Source: Saprospirales bacterium (GTDB lineage: Bacteria > Bacteroidota > Bacteroidia > Chitinophagales > Saprospiraceae). Taken from it: 64,000 nt of DNA. Every line of letters begins with the position of its first letter. Position 1 is the stretch's first letter. The notes beneath the pieces are model-generated. The model was not told where the DNA came from, ran no database searches, and was given only the letters and a program-made list of their open reading frames with translations. The DNA is taken from positions 62,001 to 126,000 of the forward strand of contig JADJYG010000004.1 in the NCBI GenBank assembly GCA_016719895.1, read 5' to 3'. Shown piece after piece: positions 27,116 through 37,200 of the stretch. The position numbers and the translations under genes are program-made.

Positions 27116-28093
27116 TCATTTAAGTGCCTGTAAAATAACGGCAGCCGGTATATCCTGCATGCACTTGAAATGACCTTTCGGGCATTGAGCATACCCGATT
27201 TTAGAGCACGGGCGGCACGGCAAATCGTGGCTTTCCACCGTCGTATTGCGCTGTATTCCGGTGCGGTAAAAGGGATACATTCCAAATTTGGGAACGGTAT
27301 TGCCCCAAACCGAAACGATTTCTTTTTGAAATGCCGCCGCTATGTGCATCATACCGGTGTCGTGGGTGATCACCTTCGCCGCCTGGCGGATGGCAGAGGC
27401 CGACTGGTGTACGGAAAGTTGGCCGCAACAATTCAGCACATGGGTTCCGGCCTGATCGGCAATTTGGCGCCCGGACTCCATTTCCGCCTTTCCGCCGAGT
27501 AACACGACAGGCGACCCGGTCCGGCGGCAGACTTCCACTATTTTTTCCTGCGGCAGGCGTTTGGTCGCGTGGTTGGCGCCAATGGCAAATACAACATAAG
27601 CGCCTGCTTGCAGGTCTGCCCTTAAATCCGGCAGATGCAGTTCGGCTGCTTCCGGAATAAAATAATCGAGGCCCTCGCCATCGTACTGTACGCCAAGATG
27701 GCGCACGGTATCCATATATCGATCGACGACATGTTTGTCAGGCAGGCAGTCGATGCCGGTATGCACCAACAGCCATTTTTGCAGGTTGAGTTTGTCGAAC
27801 GAACGTGCCGGGCGCCTCAAGGCCCATTTTACCCGGGCACTCCGGAGATTATGGTGCAAATCGATCACCCAATCATAACGCTCCTGTGCCAGGGCGTTCA
27901 ACACCTCCTGCACTTCCATGTTAAAGCTAAATACCCGGTTCACATACGGATTGCCGGTGAGGAGCGGAGCAAAAACCTGTTTCGTCAGGTAATGGACTTC
28001 TGCGCCCAATTGCTGCTTCAGACAACGCACGACCGGGGTGGTCAGCACGATATCTCCGATGGAACTGAAGCGAAGCAGCAATATTTTTTTCAT
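27116..28093 (-). CDS. Glycosyltransferase family 9 (heptosyltransferase-like)
   Basis: 325 residues. The N-terminal KKILLLRFSSIGDIVLTTPV is the GT9 signature; the C-terminal domain has the HDTGMMHIAAA and SVWGNTVPKFGMYPF motifs of ADP-heptose binding enzymes. Such enzymes add heptose or a related sugar to the lipopolysaccharide core at the inner-membrane face. The ATG shares its last base with the stop of the upstream Kup gene (TAATG), so translation is likely coupled, though a functional link to potassium uptake is not obvious. Confidence 0.92.
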   Translation of the reverse strand: MKKILLLRFSSIGDIVLTTPVVRCLKQQLGAEVHYLTKQVFAPLLTGNPYVNRVFSFNMEVQEVLNALAQERYDWVIDLHHNLRSARVKWALRRPARSFDKLNLQKWLLVHTGIDCLPDKHVVDRYMDTVRHLGVQYDGEGLDYFIPEAAELHLPDLRADLQAGAYVVFAIGANHATKRLPQEKIVEVCRRTGSPVVLLGGKAEMESGRQIADQAGTHVLNCCGQLSVHQSASAIRQAAKVITHDTGMMHIAAAFQKEIVSVWGNTVPKFGMYPFYRTGIQRNTTVESHDLPCRPCSKIGYAQCPKGHFKCMQDIPAAVILQALK

Positions 28094-30057
28094 TATCTGA
28101 TCCGGCGCAGGCGAATATCCTTGACAGGCCGGAGCACCAGCGGCACTTTTTCGATTTCCACCGAGTCGCTGTCGAGCCCAAACCAGTTTTGTGGAGAGGC
28201 CGTGACGCTTTTGATACTCAGGTAGGTACTCATTACCATTTGCTCCGGTACCGGCAGATCGTTTTCGTGCGACAAAAATTCCTGCATAATGACAAACTTA
28301 AAATCGCCCGTTGGCATTTCGGCGCGGCTAACGTGGTACCTGGATTCATTGTGCAGTTCGTCGTTTTCGAGTAAGTCCTCCACCACCTTTTTCAGGAATA
28401 GGTTCATGCGCTGTTCCACCCGGAACCCAAGCCGGAAGGTCACTTTGTAGGCATCGTCCGGGGCCAATATTTTCACTTTGTATTCCATGGTGTATGGTTC
28501 GTCGGTCACTTCGATGTGTACAAACCAATAAACATCTGCCCGTTTGGGCTGGGTCTGTAAAATAGAATACAAGATTTTTTCTTCCACCTTGTCCGGATTT
28601 TTCGCACTGCTTAAAAAGACCAGATTGGTGGCATACTTGGGTATGTTTTCATCGTTGCTCAGCATAATCAGCTGGTCAATATAGTCGCGTATTTTTACAT
28701 TCTGGATGAAGCGGTTTTTAATTTTTTTGGCGCGTACCCAAACGAACATGAGTATGAAGAGAAGCGATGCGATCACGACGGTAATAAAACCGCCATCCAT
28801 AAATTTCAACAGGTTGGCCGAAAAAAAGGCCCCTTCAAAACAAAGGTACCAGATGAGAAAGGTCCATATTAGCGGAGAAGATACCCGTTGCGTCACGAAA
28901 AAGTTGGACATCAGGATCGTTGACATCAACATCGTGATGGTGACTGAGAGCCCATAAGCCGCTTCCATTTTGGCGCTCTCTTCAAAATAAATGGTCACAA
29001 ATACACAACCAGCCCAAAGCAGGGTGTTTACGGCCGGTACGTACAACTGGCCTTTCAGATGGGACGGAAACACCACCGTCAATTTGGGCAACAGGCCCAG
29101 GCGGATCGCTTCGCTCACCAGGGTGAAGGAGCCTGATATCATCGCCTGGCTGGCAATAATGGCAGCCAGGGTGGCTATGCCGATGCCCACCGGTAAAAAC
29201 CAGTTCGGCATGATGCCATAAAAGGGATTTTGTGCCGTTTCCGGAAGCGGGCTGCCTTCAAATTGCAAACACCAGGCGGCCTGGCCAAGGTAATTGAGCA
29301 CGAGGCAAGTTTTGACAAATATCCAACTCAGGCGGATATTTTGTTTGCCGCAATGGCCAAGATCGGCATAAAGCGCCTCTGCGCCAGTGGTGCATAAAAA
29401 TACCGCGCCCATCAAAACCAACGCTTGTGGGTGGTGCAACAATACCTGCACAGCGTAATGCGGGCTCAGCGCCTGCAACACCGACAAATGGCCGATCGCC
29501 TGGATACCGCCTAATATCCCCAGCATGGAAAACCATACCAGCATGACCGGGCCGAAAAAACGACCGACCGTGGCAGTGCCAAATTGCTGGAATATAAAAA
29601 GCGCTGTGATAATACCGATGGTGATTTGCACGATCGGGATATGGGCATCGTGAAACCGCTCGATCGATTGAATACCCTCCACTGCCGACGACACAGAGAT
29701 CGGTGGGGTGATCATGCCCTCCGACAATACGGCGCAACCGCCGATCATTGCCGGAAACAGCAGCCATTTGCGCCGGCGCCGCACCAGCGTGTACATTGAA
29801 AATATACCGCCTTCTCCTTTATTATCGGCTCGAAGAACAAGGGTTACATATTTAAAAGTCGTTTGAATGGTTAGCGTCCAAAAAACCAGGGACACGGCGC
29901 CCAATATCGTCTCGCGGACAACAGGCCCCACTCCAACGATAGCGCGCATGACGTAGAGCGGAGAGGTGCCAATATCACCATAAATAATTCCCAGGGTGAT
30001 AATAAGGCCGGCAAGCGTGACGCGATGATGATCGTTGGAGATGCCGTTGGAGGACAT
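28093..30057 (-). CDS. kup: Kup-type low-affinity potassium transporter
   Basis: 654 residues. The N-terminus LGIIYGDIGTSPLYV is the KUP/HAK/KT signature, followed by about 12 membrane helices to residue ~440 and a soluble C-terminal domain, as in E. coli Kup. Proton-coupled K+ uptake at the inner membrane is the family role. Upstream on the same strand lies a TrkA-N potassium channel gene (76-base gap), so two potassium systems share the locus. The gap before it holds a C8 run at about 30086. Confidence 0.95.
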   Translation of the reverse strand: MSSNGISNDHHRVTLAGLIITLGIIYGDIGTSPLYVMRAIVGVGPVVRETILGAVSLVFWTLTIQTTFKYVTLVLRADNKGEGGIFSMYTLVRRRRKWLLFPAMIGGCAVLSEGMITPPISVSSAVEGIQSIERFHDAHIPIVQITIGIITALFIFQQFGTATVGRFFGPVMLVWFSMLGILGGIQAIGHLSVLQALSPHYAVQVLLHHPQALVLMGAVFLCTTGAEALYADLGHCGKQNIRLSWIFVKTCLVLNYLGQAAWCLQFEGSPLPETAQNPFYGIMPNWFLPVGIGIATLAAIIASQAMISGSFTLVSEAIRLGLLPKLTVVFPSHLKGQLYVPAVNTLLWAGCVFVTIYFEESAKMEAAYGLSVTITMLMSTILMSNFFVTQRVSSPLIWTFLIWYLCFEGAFFSANLLKFMDGGFITVVIASLLFILMFVWVRAKKIKNRFIQNVKIRDYIDQLIMLSNDENIPKYATNLVFLSSAKNPDKVEEKILYSILQTQPKRADVYWFVHIEVTDEPYTMEYKVKILAPDDAYKVTFRLGFRVEQRMNLFLKKVVEDLLENDELHNESRYHVSRAEMPTGDFKFVIMQEFLSHENDLPVPEQMVMSTYLSIKSVTASPQNWFGLDSDSVEIEKVPLVLRPVKDIRLRRIR

Positions 30058-30132
30058 GTTATTTCCAAATTATGAGGGCGTTGTTCCCCCCCCGATACAG
30101 GGTGGAGCGGCAAATGTAGCGTAATTCCGTAA

Positions 30133-31245
30133 TTAGCCTTTATCGCTCGGCGAAATGAGCGCGAATTGCCGGAAATGCCGCATCTGCTCGGCATTACCCA
30201 ATACGACAATGTGCCAGTCCGAACGCAGGACGGCCGACGCCGGCGGGTTCAATTCGTACTGGCCATTGGGGTACCGCAACGCAACGACGGATACCCGCCC
30301 AAGAGCGTGCAAGCCACTTTCCTGAATAGTTTTTCCCTGAAGGTCCGGATGCAATTGACGCACTTCGATCTCTTCAAAAACAACATTACTCGGCCCCATA
30401 TTCGATAAAAGGGTGAAAAACTCCACCAAATCCGGCTTGTTGACCAAGGTAGCCATATAAAACCCGCCGATTTGTTCCGGGACTACCGTATGGTCGGCGC
30501 CCGCCCGTCTGATCTTAATTTCATCTGCCAGATTATTTGCCCGGGAAATGATGCGCAGCTTGGGGTTTATTTGCCGCGCAGACAGCGTAATAAAAAGGTT
30601 GTCGGCATCGCTGGGCAAGGTTACGACCAGGGCGCCGGCCCGGTGAATCCCGGCTTCTTCCAATACATCGTCATCCGTAGCGTCGCCTTCGATAAACAAA
30701 TGGTCGGTCTGGTGGCGGAGTTGTTCCACGCGGTCGTGCCGGTTTTCAATAACGACAAACGGGATGCCTTGTTTGCCCAGCTCCTGCGCTACTTCTGTGG
30801 CATGCCGCCCATAACCACAAACAATGGTGTGGTCGCTCAGTGCTTCGATTTTCCGGTTCATACGGAATTCATTGATAAGTTTATTAAATCCGCCTTCGGC
30901 AAAAATACCGGTAATCGTGGATATGGAATAGGCAAACAAGCCGACATTAAAGAGGATATAAAACGTGGTAAACAGCCGGCCGGCATCGCTCAGCGGGTGT
31001 ACTTCCGAAAAACCTACCGAGGCCAGGGTGATGACAGCCATATAATAGGCGTCGAACCAGGAAAACCCTTCGATCACTACATAACCAACCGTGCCGAAGG
31101 CCAGGGCAAAAATAGCCAGGCCAATAGCCAGGCGCAAGCGTTGAATGGTCTGCACCATCCGGCGGAATCGAAACCGCCGCCGGTGCCGGACATCGGGCAA
31201 ATGGAAAAACAAAAGTATAAAGTGCACATAGTTGGCAGGAAACAT
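30133..31245 (-). CDS. Two-helix potassium channel with TrkA-N (RCK) domain
   Basis: 370 residues from ATG 31245; ATG 31158 is an alternative that drops a basic 29-residue N-tail. Two membrane helices (about 35-55 and 90-112) flank a pore loop whose filter reads SVGFS (bases 31006-31020) where TVGYG or TVGFG is usual. A Rossmann TrkA-N domain (TIVCGYGRHATEVAQELG) and a TrkA-C domain follow, as in MthK-type ligand-gated channels. Inner-membrane K+ conductance is the family role; the altered filter leaves selectivity uncertain. It sits between GH13 and kup genes on one strand. Confidence 0.9.
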   Translation of the reverse strand: MFPANYVHFILLFFHLPDVRHRRRFRFRRMVQTIQRLRLAIGLAIFALAFGTVGYVVIEGFSWFDAYYMAVITLASVGFSEVHPLSDAGRLFTTFYILFNVGLFAYSISTITGIFAEGGFNKLINEFRMNRKIEALSDHTIVCGYGRHATEVAQELGKQGIPFVVIENRHDRVEQLRHQTDHLFIEGDATDDDVLEEAGIHRAGALVVTLPSDADNLFITLSARQINPKLRIISRANNLADEIKIRRAGADHTVVPEQIGGFYMATLVNKPDLVEFFTLLSNMGPSNVVFEEIEVRQLHPDLQGKTIQESGLHALGRVSVVALRYPNGQYELNPPASAVLRSDWHIVVLGNAEQMRHFRQFALISPSDKG

Positions 31246-31257
31246 ACACCCTTCCGG

Positions 31258-32679
31258 TTATTTATTCGAAAAAACCATGTATTCCCATGGCTTCAGGTTG
31301 AGGGTGATTTCCTTGGTCAACTGCAATGTGCTCCGGCCAAAAACGTTGGCATAGGGGCCGACAACTTCCCGTCCGGGCTGGAGTGTGACGGTAGTCCGCT
31401 CCTTACTCAGGTTGAGGATAACCACCACCCGGTCTCCATCCTTTTCCCGCGTAAATGCATATACGTTGTCTTCGGCATTGTTGGGGATTTTTTCCAGGCG
31501 CCCCCCCGATTTTCCAGCCCACAATGCCCGGTTGTAGTGATGTAAATTGCTCAACGTGGCAAAAAATTCCTGCTTGGCAAATTTTTTCCAGCGAATAGGG
31601 GTTTGCTCAAAAAAACCAAGCCGTTGCGACAAATCATCCTCCTGGCCGTTGTAAAGCATCGGTATGCCCTGCCAGGTAAACGCTAGCACATTGAAGGCGT
31701 CGGCCGAAGCGCCATACAGCTCAGACTCCGTTCCGGACCAGGTATTTTCATCATGATTTTGAGTAAAATACAATTGATAATACCCCTCCGGGTAAAAGCC
31801 GTTCAGATACCGGAGCAGCGTATCCAATGCCTTCGGGGACTGTTTCCCCAACCAAATGTCTTTTGTAATATCCTTCCATTTCCAGCCATAATTAGCGTTA
31901 AAGCAGGATTGGAAGTGCCCGGGCTCATCCTGCCATTCCGACAACATAAATACCGTTTTGACGGAATCGAGCGCCGGGCGGGCTTCCGCCCAAAAATCGT
32001 TCGGTACCAAACCGGCCATATCGACCCGGAATCCATCGATGTCGCATTCGCTCAGCCAGTATTGCATGACTTTGATCATGGCTTTCCGCAAATTGGGGTT
32101 GGTGTAATCCAGCTCGCACACATCGCTCCAATCTTCGATAATCTCCCCTCTCTCGTTCAGGGGCACCGTAAACGCGCCGTTGATGCGGGTGTAATATTCA
32201 GGATGTTGTTGTTTCCAAACCGCATCCCAGGAAGTATGGTTGGGCACCCAATCGAGTACGACTTTGATCTTTTGGTCGTGCGCCGCGCGCACCAGCGCCT
32301 TAAAGTCGTCGAGGGTGCCGTAATCCGGATGGACGGCATAGTAATCCCGGACGGAATATGGGCTCCCCAGCGCGCCTTTACGCCGCATTTTACCGATCGG
32401 GTGTATTGGCATAAGCCAAAGAATATCCACCCCCAAACTTTTCAGCCGGGGAACCTGCTCGCGCACGCCGTTGAAATTGCCTTCGACTGAAAACTGCCGC
32501 ACATTACATTCGTAGAGCACCCCCGGCGCAACCCATTCCGGTTGTGGAATGCCGGTTGGCGTGTCTGGAAGCGGCTTTTCTGAAGAAGTGGACACAGTCG
32601 GTACGGGTTGGTTTTGGCAGCCAGCTCCTATATTGGTCAGCAGCCAAAAAATAAACGCTTTTCTCAAGAGCAGTAGCAT
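31258..32679 (-). CDS. GH13 alpha-amylase family lipoprotein
   Basis: 473 residues with a lipobox (IGAGC, Cys21). The (beta/alpha)8 barrel carries the four GH13 regions: DWVPNHTS, GFRVDMA (nucleophile D220), SEWQ (acid/base E248) and NHDEN (D310). A C-terminal beta domain with VVVILNLSKE follows. A surface or periplasmic enzyme cutting alpha-glucans or maltodextrins is expected; exact specificity is not readable. Twelve bases separate it from the potassium channel gene downstream, and a HAD sugar phosphomutase-like gene lies two genes upstream, which fits glucan use. Confidence 0.94.
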   Translation of the reverse strand: MLLLLRKAFIFWLLTNIGAGCQNQPVPTVSTSSEKPLPDTPTGIPQPEWVAPGVLYECNVRQFSVEGNFNGVREQVPRLKSLGVDILWLMPIHPIGKMRRKGALGSPYSVRDYYAVHPDYGTLDDFKALVRAAHDQKIKVVLDWVPNHTSWDAVWKQQHPEYYTRINGAFTVPLNERGEIIEDWSDVCELDYTNPNLRKAMIKVMQYWLSECDIDGFRVDMAGLVPNDFWAEARPALDSVKTVFMLSEWQDEPGHFQSCFNANYGWKWKDITKDIWLGKQSPKALDTLLRYLNGFYPEGYYQLYFTQNHDENTWSGTESELYGASADAFNVLAFTWQGIPMLYNGQEDDLSQRLGFFEQTPIRWKKFAKQEFFATLSNLHHYNRALWAGKSGGRLEKIPNNAEDNVYAFTREKDGDRVVVILNLSKERTTVTLQPGREVVGPYANVFGRSTLQLTKEITLNLKPWEYMVFSNK

Positions 32680-32747
32680 GATTTGCTTCGGGTAAGTCTG
32701 ACAAGTTCAAACGGAGTCTTCTTTTTGTTTGCCGGGCGACGGCCTAA

Positions 32748-33338
32748 TCACTCTGCCGGCGGCAATGCGCCGGAGCCGACAACCCGGATTTGGATACCGG
32801 TCACGTTCAGGGCCGTATTCCCCTTCCAGATCATCACAAACCCTTTGTCCGTAACAGACCAGGTATTATTGATATAGGGATCGTTGCAGGAAAGGTAAAT
32901 TTCATTTTTGGCCGCATCCCAATTCCACCGGCCGGTGTCCACGATTTTCCGGTTGATCAACACGTCAAACGTCTGGTCTTCCCGGAATCTAAGCCATTTA
33001 TGCTGGTAATTATAGTGGACGGTCGTGTCGCTGGGCTGAAAAGCCATATTCAGGTGCCAGTACCCGGTGCTTAAATAAGCCCGATGGCTAGCCGTTGGCG
33101 GCGGTAGTGCATCCACCGGCACTTTTACGAAGCGCGGAGGTTCTTTCACCTGGTAGGTGCCGGCGGAGTCCGGGTTGGAGCCTTCAATTACCCGGGAAGC
33201 CCGCCAGCCCTCCGGGCCGCCCGGCTTAGCAGGCGAGCCTGCGGGCTCCATTGATGGCGGCGGGCTTATTTGCAGATTTTTACAGGTTACCCAACCCATA
33301 ACCGCTACCAATACAACAAGAAAAATGTTCAGTTTCAT
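32748..33338 (-). CDS. Lipocalin-like secreted protein
   Basis: 196 residues. A signal peptide (MKLNIFLVVLVAVMGWVTC) may be lipidated, though the lipobox is weak. A Pro-rich linker (PPPSMEPAGSPAKPGGPEG) precedes a beta-rich domain with KWLRFREDQTFDVL and WNWDAAKNEIYLSC, which resembles lipocalin-like domains of Bacteroidota. No ligand is known. It sits between the HAD gene (9-base gap) and the GH13 gene in one likely transcript. Confidence 0.7.
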   Translation of the reverse strand: MKLNIFLVVLVAVMGWVTCKNLQISPPPSMEPAGSPAKPGGPEGWRASRVIEGSNPDSAGTYQVKEPPRFVKVPVDALPPPTASHRAYLSTGYWHLNMAFQPSDTTVHYNYQHKWLRFREDQTFDVLINRKIVDTGRWNWDAAKNEIYLSCNDPYINNTWSVTDKGFVMIWKGNTALNVTGIQIRVVGSGALPPAE

Positions 33339-33347
33339 AATTAATTA

Positions 33348-34031
33348 TCAGGAAATTACACGCTCGGTTAATTGTCCGAGCAAATTGTTGAACCGCAGGT
33401 TTTCAAAGCCTTCAATGGTCAGATGGGCATTGGGAAACAGTTCGGGCCGCCCGACGCCGATCGCGGTAAACCCACCATAAATTGCCGCATCGATGCCTAA
33501 AGGAGCGTCTTCAAAAACGAGGCACTGAGCCGGTGCAAATCCCATGGCAACCGACGCCTGTAAAAAGCACTGTGGGTCGGGTTTTTCTTTTTTAATCAAC
33601 GTGCCGTCGATAATAAGGTCGAAAAAAGATTCGATATTCGTCGACTTCAATACCGATCGGGCATTCTGCGAAGCGGATGACAACGCTATTTTTATTCCAA
33701 GTTCTCTGACCTGGCGTAAAAAATATAACACCCCTGGCAGCACTTCACCGGGTTTCATATTGGAAATCAAACTGATATACCAATTGTTTTTCACATCGGC
33801 CCAGTGCATTTTTTCAGCTTCCGGCATATAAATGCCTCCCCATTCCAAAATTTTTTCCAGGCTGGCCATCCGGCCAAGGCCTTTTAGCCGTTCGTTTTGT
33901 TCTTTTGAAAAATCAAATCCCATTTGATTGGCAAGGCGCCGCCAAGCCTGATAGTGGTATTTCCCGGTGTCGACAATGACACCGTCCAAATTGAAAATGC
34001 ACCCTTTGATCTGCTGGTCTGTCATGCCCAT
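33348..34031 (-). CDS. Beta-phosphoglucomutase-like HAD protein with Asp-to-Asn nucleophile
   Basis: 227 residues (MGMTDQ; ATG at 34025 is an alternative start). The fold and motifs match beta-phosphoglucomutase: cap domain, LSSASQNA (motif II), KKEKPDP with K150 (motif III) and FEDAPLG with E174-D175 (motif IV). Motif I reads FNLDG: the usual nucleophilic Asp is N14 (codon AAT at 33990-33992), while the acid/base D16 is kept. Family enzymes convert beta-glucose 1-phosphate to glucose 6-phosphate during maltose or trehalose breakdown, which suits the GH13 gene two places downstream. Activity is doubtful if the base is real. Confidence 0.88.
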   Translation of the reverse strand: MGMTDQQIKGCIFNLDGVIVDTGKYHYQAWRRLANQMGFDFSKEQNERLKGLGRMASLEKILEWGGIYMPEAEKMHWADVKNNWYISLISNMKPGEVLPGVLYFLRQVRELGIKIALSSASQNARSVLKSTNIESFFDLIIDGTLIKKEKPDPQCFLQASVAMGFAPAQCLVFEDAPLGIDAAIYGGFTAIGVGRPELFPNAHLTIEGFENLRFNNLLGQLTERVIS

Positions 34032-34107
34032 TTGAAATTTCCGCGGCGAAGTTATTGTAAATTGCCGGAGCAGGGCCCGGATTTACAACCGGAAAATGCC
34101 GGGGGGT

Positions 34108-34149
34108 AAAAAAACGCCGGAAGGGTGCGCGACCCCTCCGGCGTTTAAA
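34108..34149 (-). terminator. Strong terminator after the redoxin/SprB giant gene
   Basis: A 15-bp stem with one mismatch (34112-34126 with 34132-34146, loop GCGCG) is followed on the minus strand by eight T. It lies between the giant gene and the HAD gene. Confidence 0.88.
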
Positions 34150-34161
34150 TTACTGAATTAA

Positions 34162-34215
34162 AGACTTGTTGCAACGGGGCTTTTTTACTGCCAAAGACGC
34201 CCGCCGCAACAAGTC
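34162..34215. repeat. 11-base inverted repeat after the giant gene stop
   Basis: AGACTTGTTGC (34162-34172) and GCAACAAGTCT (34205-34215) are perfect inverted copies 32 bases apart, six bases from the stop codon and just before the terminator. Confidence 0.7.
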
Positions 34216-34221
34216 TAATAA

Positions 34222-37200
34222 TTAATGCGCAATTAAAAGTTTACGGGCGCCGGCCTCAGCGCCGGACCGGAAGCGTACGGTGTACACACCCTGCGCAAAT
34301 GCCGTGCAGTCCAGGCGGACTGTTGCCTGCTGATCGGCAATTTGAGTCAGGAGTATACGGCCGGTGGCATCGATGACGCTAATCTCCAGTTGGGTGGCCG
34401 GCGTCCGGGCAAACACAACTTGCGCCACACCATCCGCCGGATTCGGACGGATCGAAACGCCACGCAGCCAGGTCGGTTCAGCAGTACCGGTGGTATTGCT
34501 GACTACTATACCTTCCGTGCCGAGCACACAACCTGTGGCATCTTTGATCTGTACATAATACGTTCCGGCAGTCAGTCCGGAAATATCTTCCGTTGTACCG
34601 ATCACTTGACCGTTTTCAGTCGACCAGGTAAAGGAGTACGGCTGGTTTCCGCCGCCTACGTTGATATCGATAGCCCCGATACCCTGGTTGTTGACATCCG
34701 GCGTAATGCTGCTTACCGACATGGTGACCGGTGTGGTGATGGTGACGTTGAATGAACAGTTTCCGGCATTACCACTTGCATCGGTGTAGGAATAGGTCTG
34801 CCGCGTTACACCCTCTGGGAAAACAGAGCCACTGGTCAAACCTTCCAGCAGTTTCCATTCGCCGCCGCTGGTCAGGCAATTGTCCTGGGCAACAGGTGCA
34901 TTATAGGATACGGTAGACGCGTACCAGCATTGCGTGATGCTTTCCGGACAATTCACTACAGGGGCCAGATCGTCCACAACGGTTACTGTTATGGAGGAAA
35001 CCGTTGTATTACCGGCGTTGTCCGTTGCGGAAATCGTTACGATATGCGCCCCCAGTTGGGAACAATCAAATGCGTTGGGTAAGATCGATACATTCGATAC
35101 CGTACAATTATCCGTAACCGTGGCGCCCAGGGATTGCAGGGTTGCCGTCGCGGAACCGCTCGCATTTAGCGGCAGCGTCGTGTTTTGTGCCGAAATAAGC
35201 GGCGCCGTGTTATCGGCAACTACCAACGTATAGGGATGGATTACCGTACATCCATTGGCGTCTGTCAGGGTCAGGGTGTAGGTGCCGGCCAGCAGGCCCG
35301 ACAGTGCATTCGTAGCAGCGCCATTGCTCCAGGCAAAGTTATATGCGCTTACGCCGCCCGATGCATTTACCTCGATAGAGCCGCTGGGATCATCAGCGCA
35401 AGCAGGGTTGTTCTGGCTGGAAGCGACCGACAGTTGCGCGGGCTCGGAAACTACCCCACCGATAACCGTCTCGCAGCCGTTGGCATCGGTGATCGATGCG
35501 GTATAGGCGCCAGGCGAAAGGTTACTGATCGTGGAGGTCGTTTGGCCGTTGCTCCAATTATACACATACGGTTCGGCGCCACCGCCGATGGATACTGCCA
35601 CGGAGCCGTTGTTTTGTCCATTGCATTGAACATGGGTAACGGTGGCTTGCGCAGAAAGCGCGCAGTTAAAGGCATTGACCACTACAGTTTGTACATCGGT
35701 ACAGCCATTCGCATCCGTTACGGTAACGGTATATGCCGCCGGCGCGAGATTTACAATGGTTTGGCTGGTCGCATTGTTACTCCAGGCATACGTGTAGCCG
35801 CTGGTGCCTCCGGAGGGATTCGCCGTTGCTGAACCGTTATTAGCGCCCAAGGAGGTCTCGCCGGTTGCCGATGCATTTGCTTCCAAAACGGCGGGCTCAC
35901 TGATCGTGATATTGAGCGTTGCCACGCAATTGGTTTGATCGATCACATCCACCGTATAAACGCCGGGAGCGAGGTTGGTAATGCTTGCCGTAGTGGCGCC
36001 GTTGTTCCAGGTATAGTTCACCGGCGGGTTGGCGCCGGCGAGCGCAACAGACGCAGAACCATTGTTAGCGCCGAAACAGGTGATTTGCGCGCCCGAGATA
36101 GAGGCCGACATAGCACAGTTGTAGGCATTTATTGTAGTGGACTGTACGGCGGTGCATCCGTTCGCATCTGTTACCGTTGCGGTATAAGTGTCCGGCGCCA
36201 GGCCCGAAATGGTTGGTGTTGTGCCGCCATTGCTCCAGATATAGGTATAGCCGCTGGTTCCGCCGGTGGGAGCAGCCGTAGCCGTTCCATCGTTTACACC
36301 TGCAGCTGTTTGGGCCGTATTGGTGACATTTACGGATAATACCGTTGGCTCAGTTATTACCACAACACTCGTGCCGGTACAGTTTTCTCCGTCCGTAACG
36401 GTCACGGAATAGGCGCCTGCTGCCAGATTGGAAACCGTGGAACCGTTTGTCCCGTTGCTCCAGGCATAGGTATACGAAGCATTTCCGCCGGCGCCGGCGG
36501 CGATAGCGCTACCGTTCGAACCGCCATTGCAGGAAACATTGACGGAATTGTTTACGGATGCCGTCACAGCTGCGTTTTGGACCACGCTAGTCGTAGCTGT
36601 GGCCGTACAGCCGTTGCCGGTATCGGTCACGAGAAGAGCGTAATTGCCCGCAGCGTCTACTACCGGGGATGTGGAACTCGCGCCGGAAACGATATTGCCG
36701 TTTGTCGTACTCCAGGCATAGGTGAAATTGGCGCCCTGGGACGATCCGCTGCCATTAAGGGTCAACTGCGTGGTTGTACAATTCAAATTACCCGGCGTAG
36801 CAGCGCTGGCTGCCGGCGGCGCCGTATTCTGCGACACGGCGGCTATAGAGGTAGAGGTGCATCCGTTTGCCGGGTCCGTAGCGACGAGTGAATAATCGCC
36901 GGTGGCGGTAACGCTCGGGTTGGCAGCAGCGCTGGTAAACCCGTTCGGACCGGTCCAGGCAAACGTCGTACCCGAGGTGGCAGAGGTAGCTGACAGCGCT
37001 ACGGAAGTTACCGCGCACGTGAGTGTGCCGCCGGTGGCCGTAGCGCCGGGCGGGGTGGTATTCGACTGAACAAGGGCGGTTGCGGTATTGGCACAACCGC
37101 TGGTTACATCCAGGACGGTGAGTTGGTAGGAACCTGCCGTATTAGTAGTTGGGTTTGAAACGTTGGAGGTAAATCCGTTCGGCCCTGTCCAGGAATATTC

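Noticed and set aside
30086..30093. C8 run upstream of kup as a phase-variation site
   Set aside because: It is outside the coding sequence and outside any recognised promoter element; no evidence of switching.
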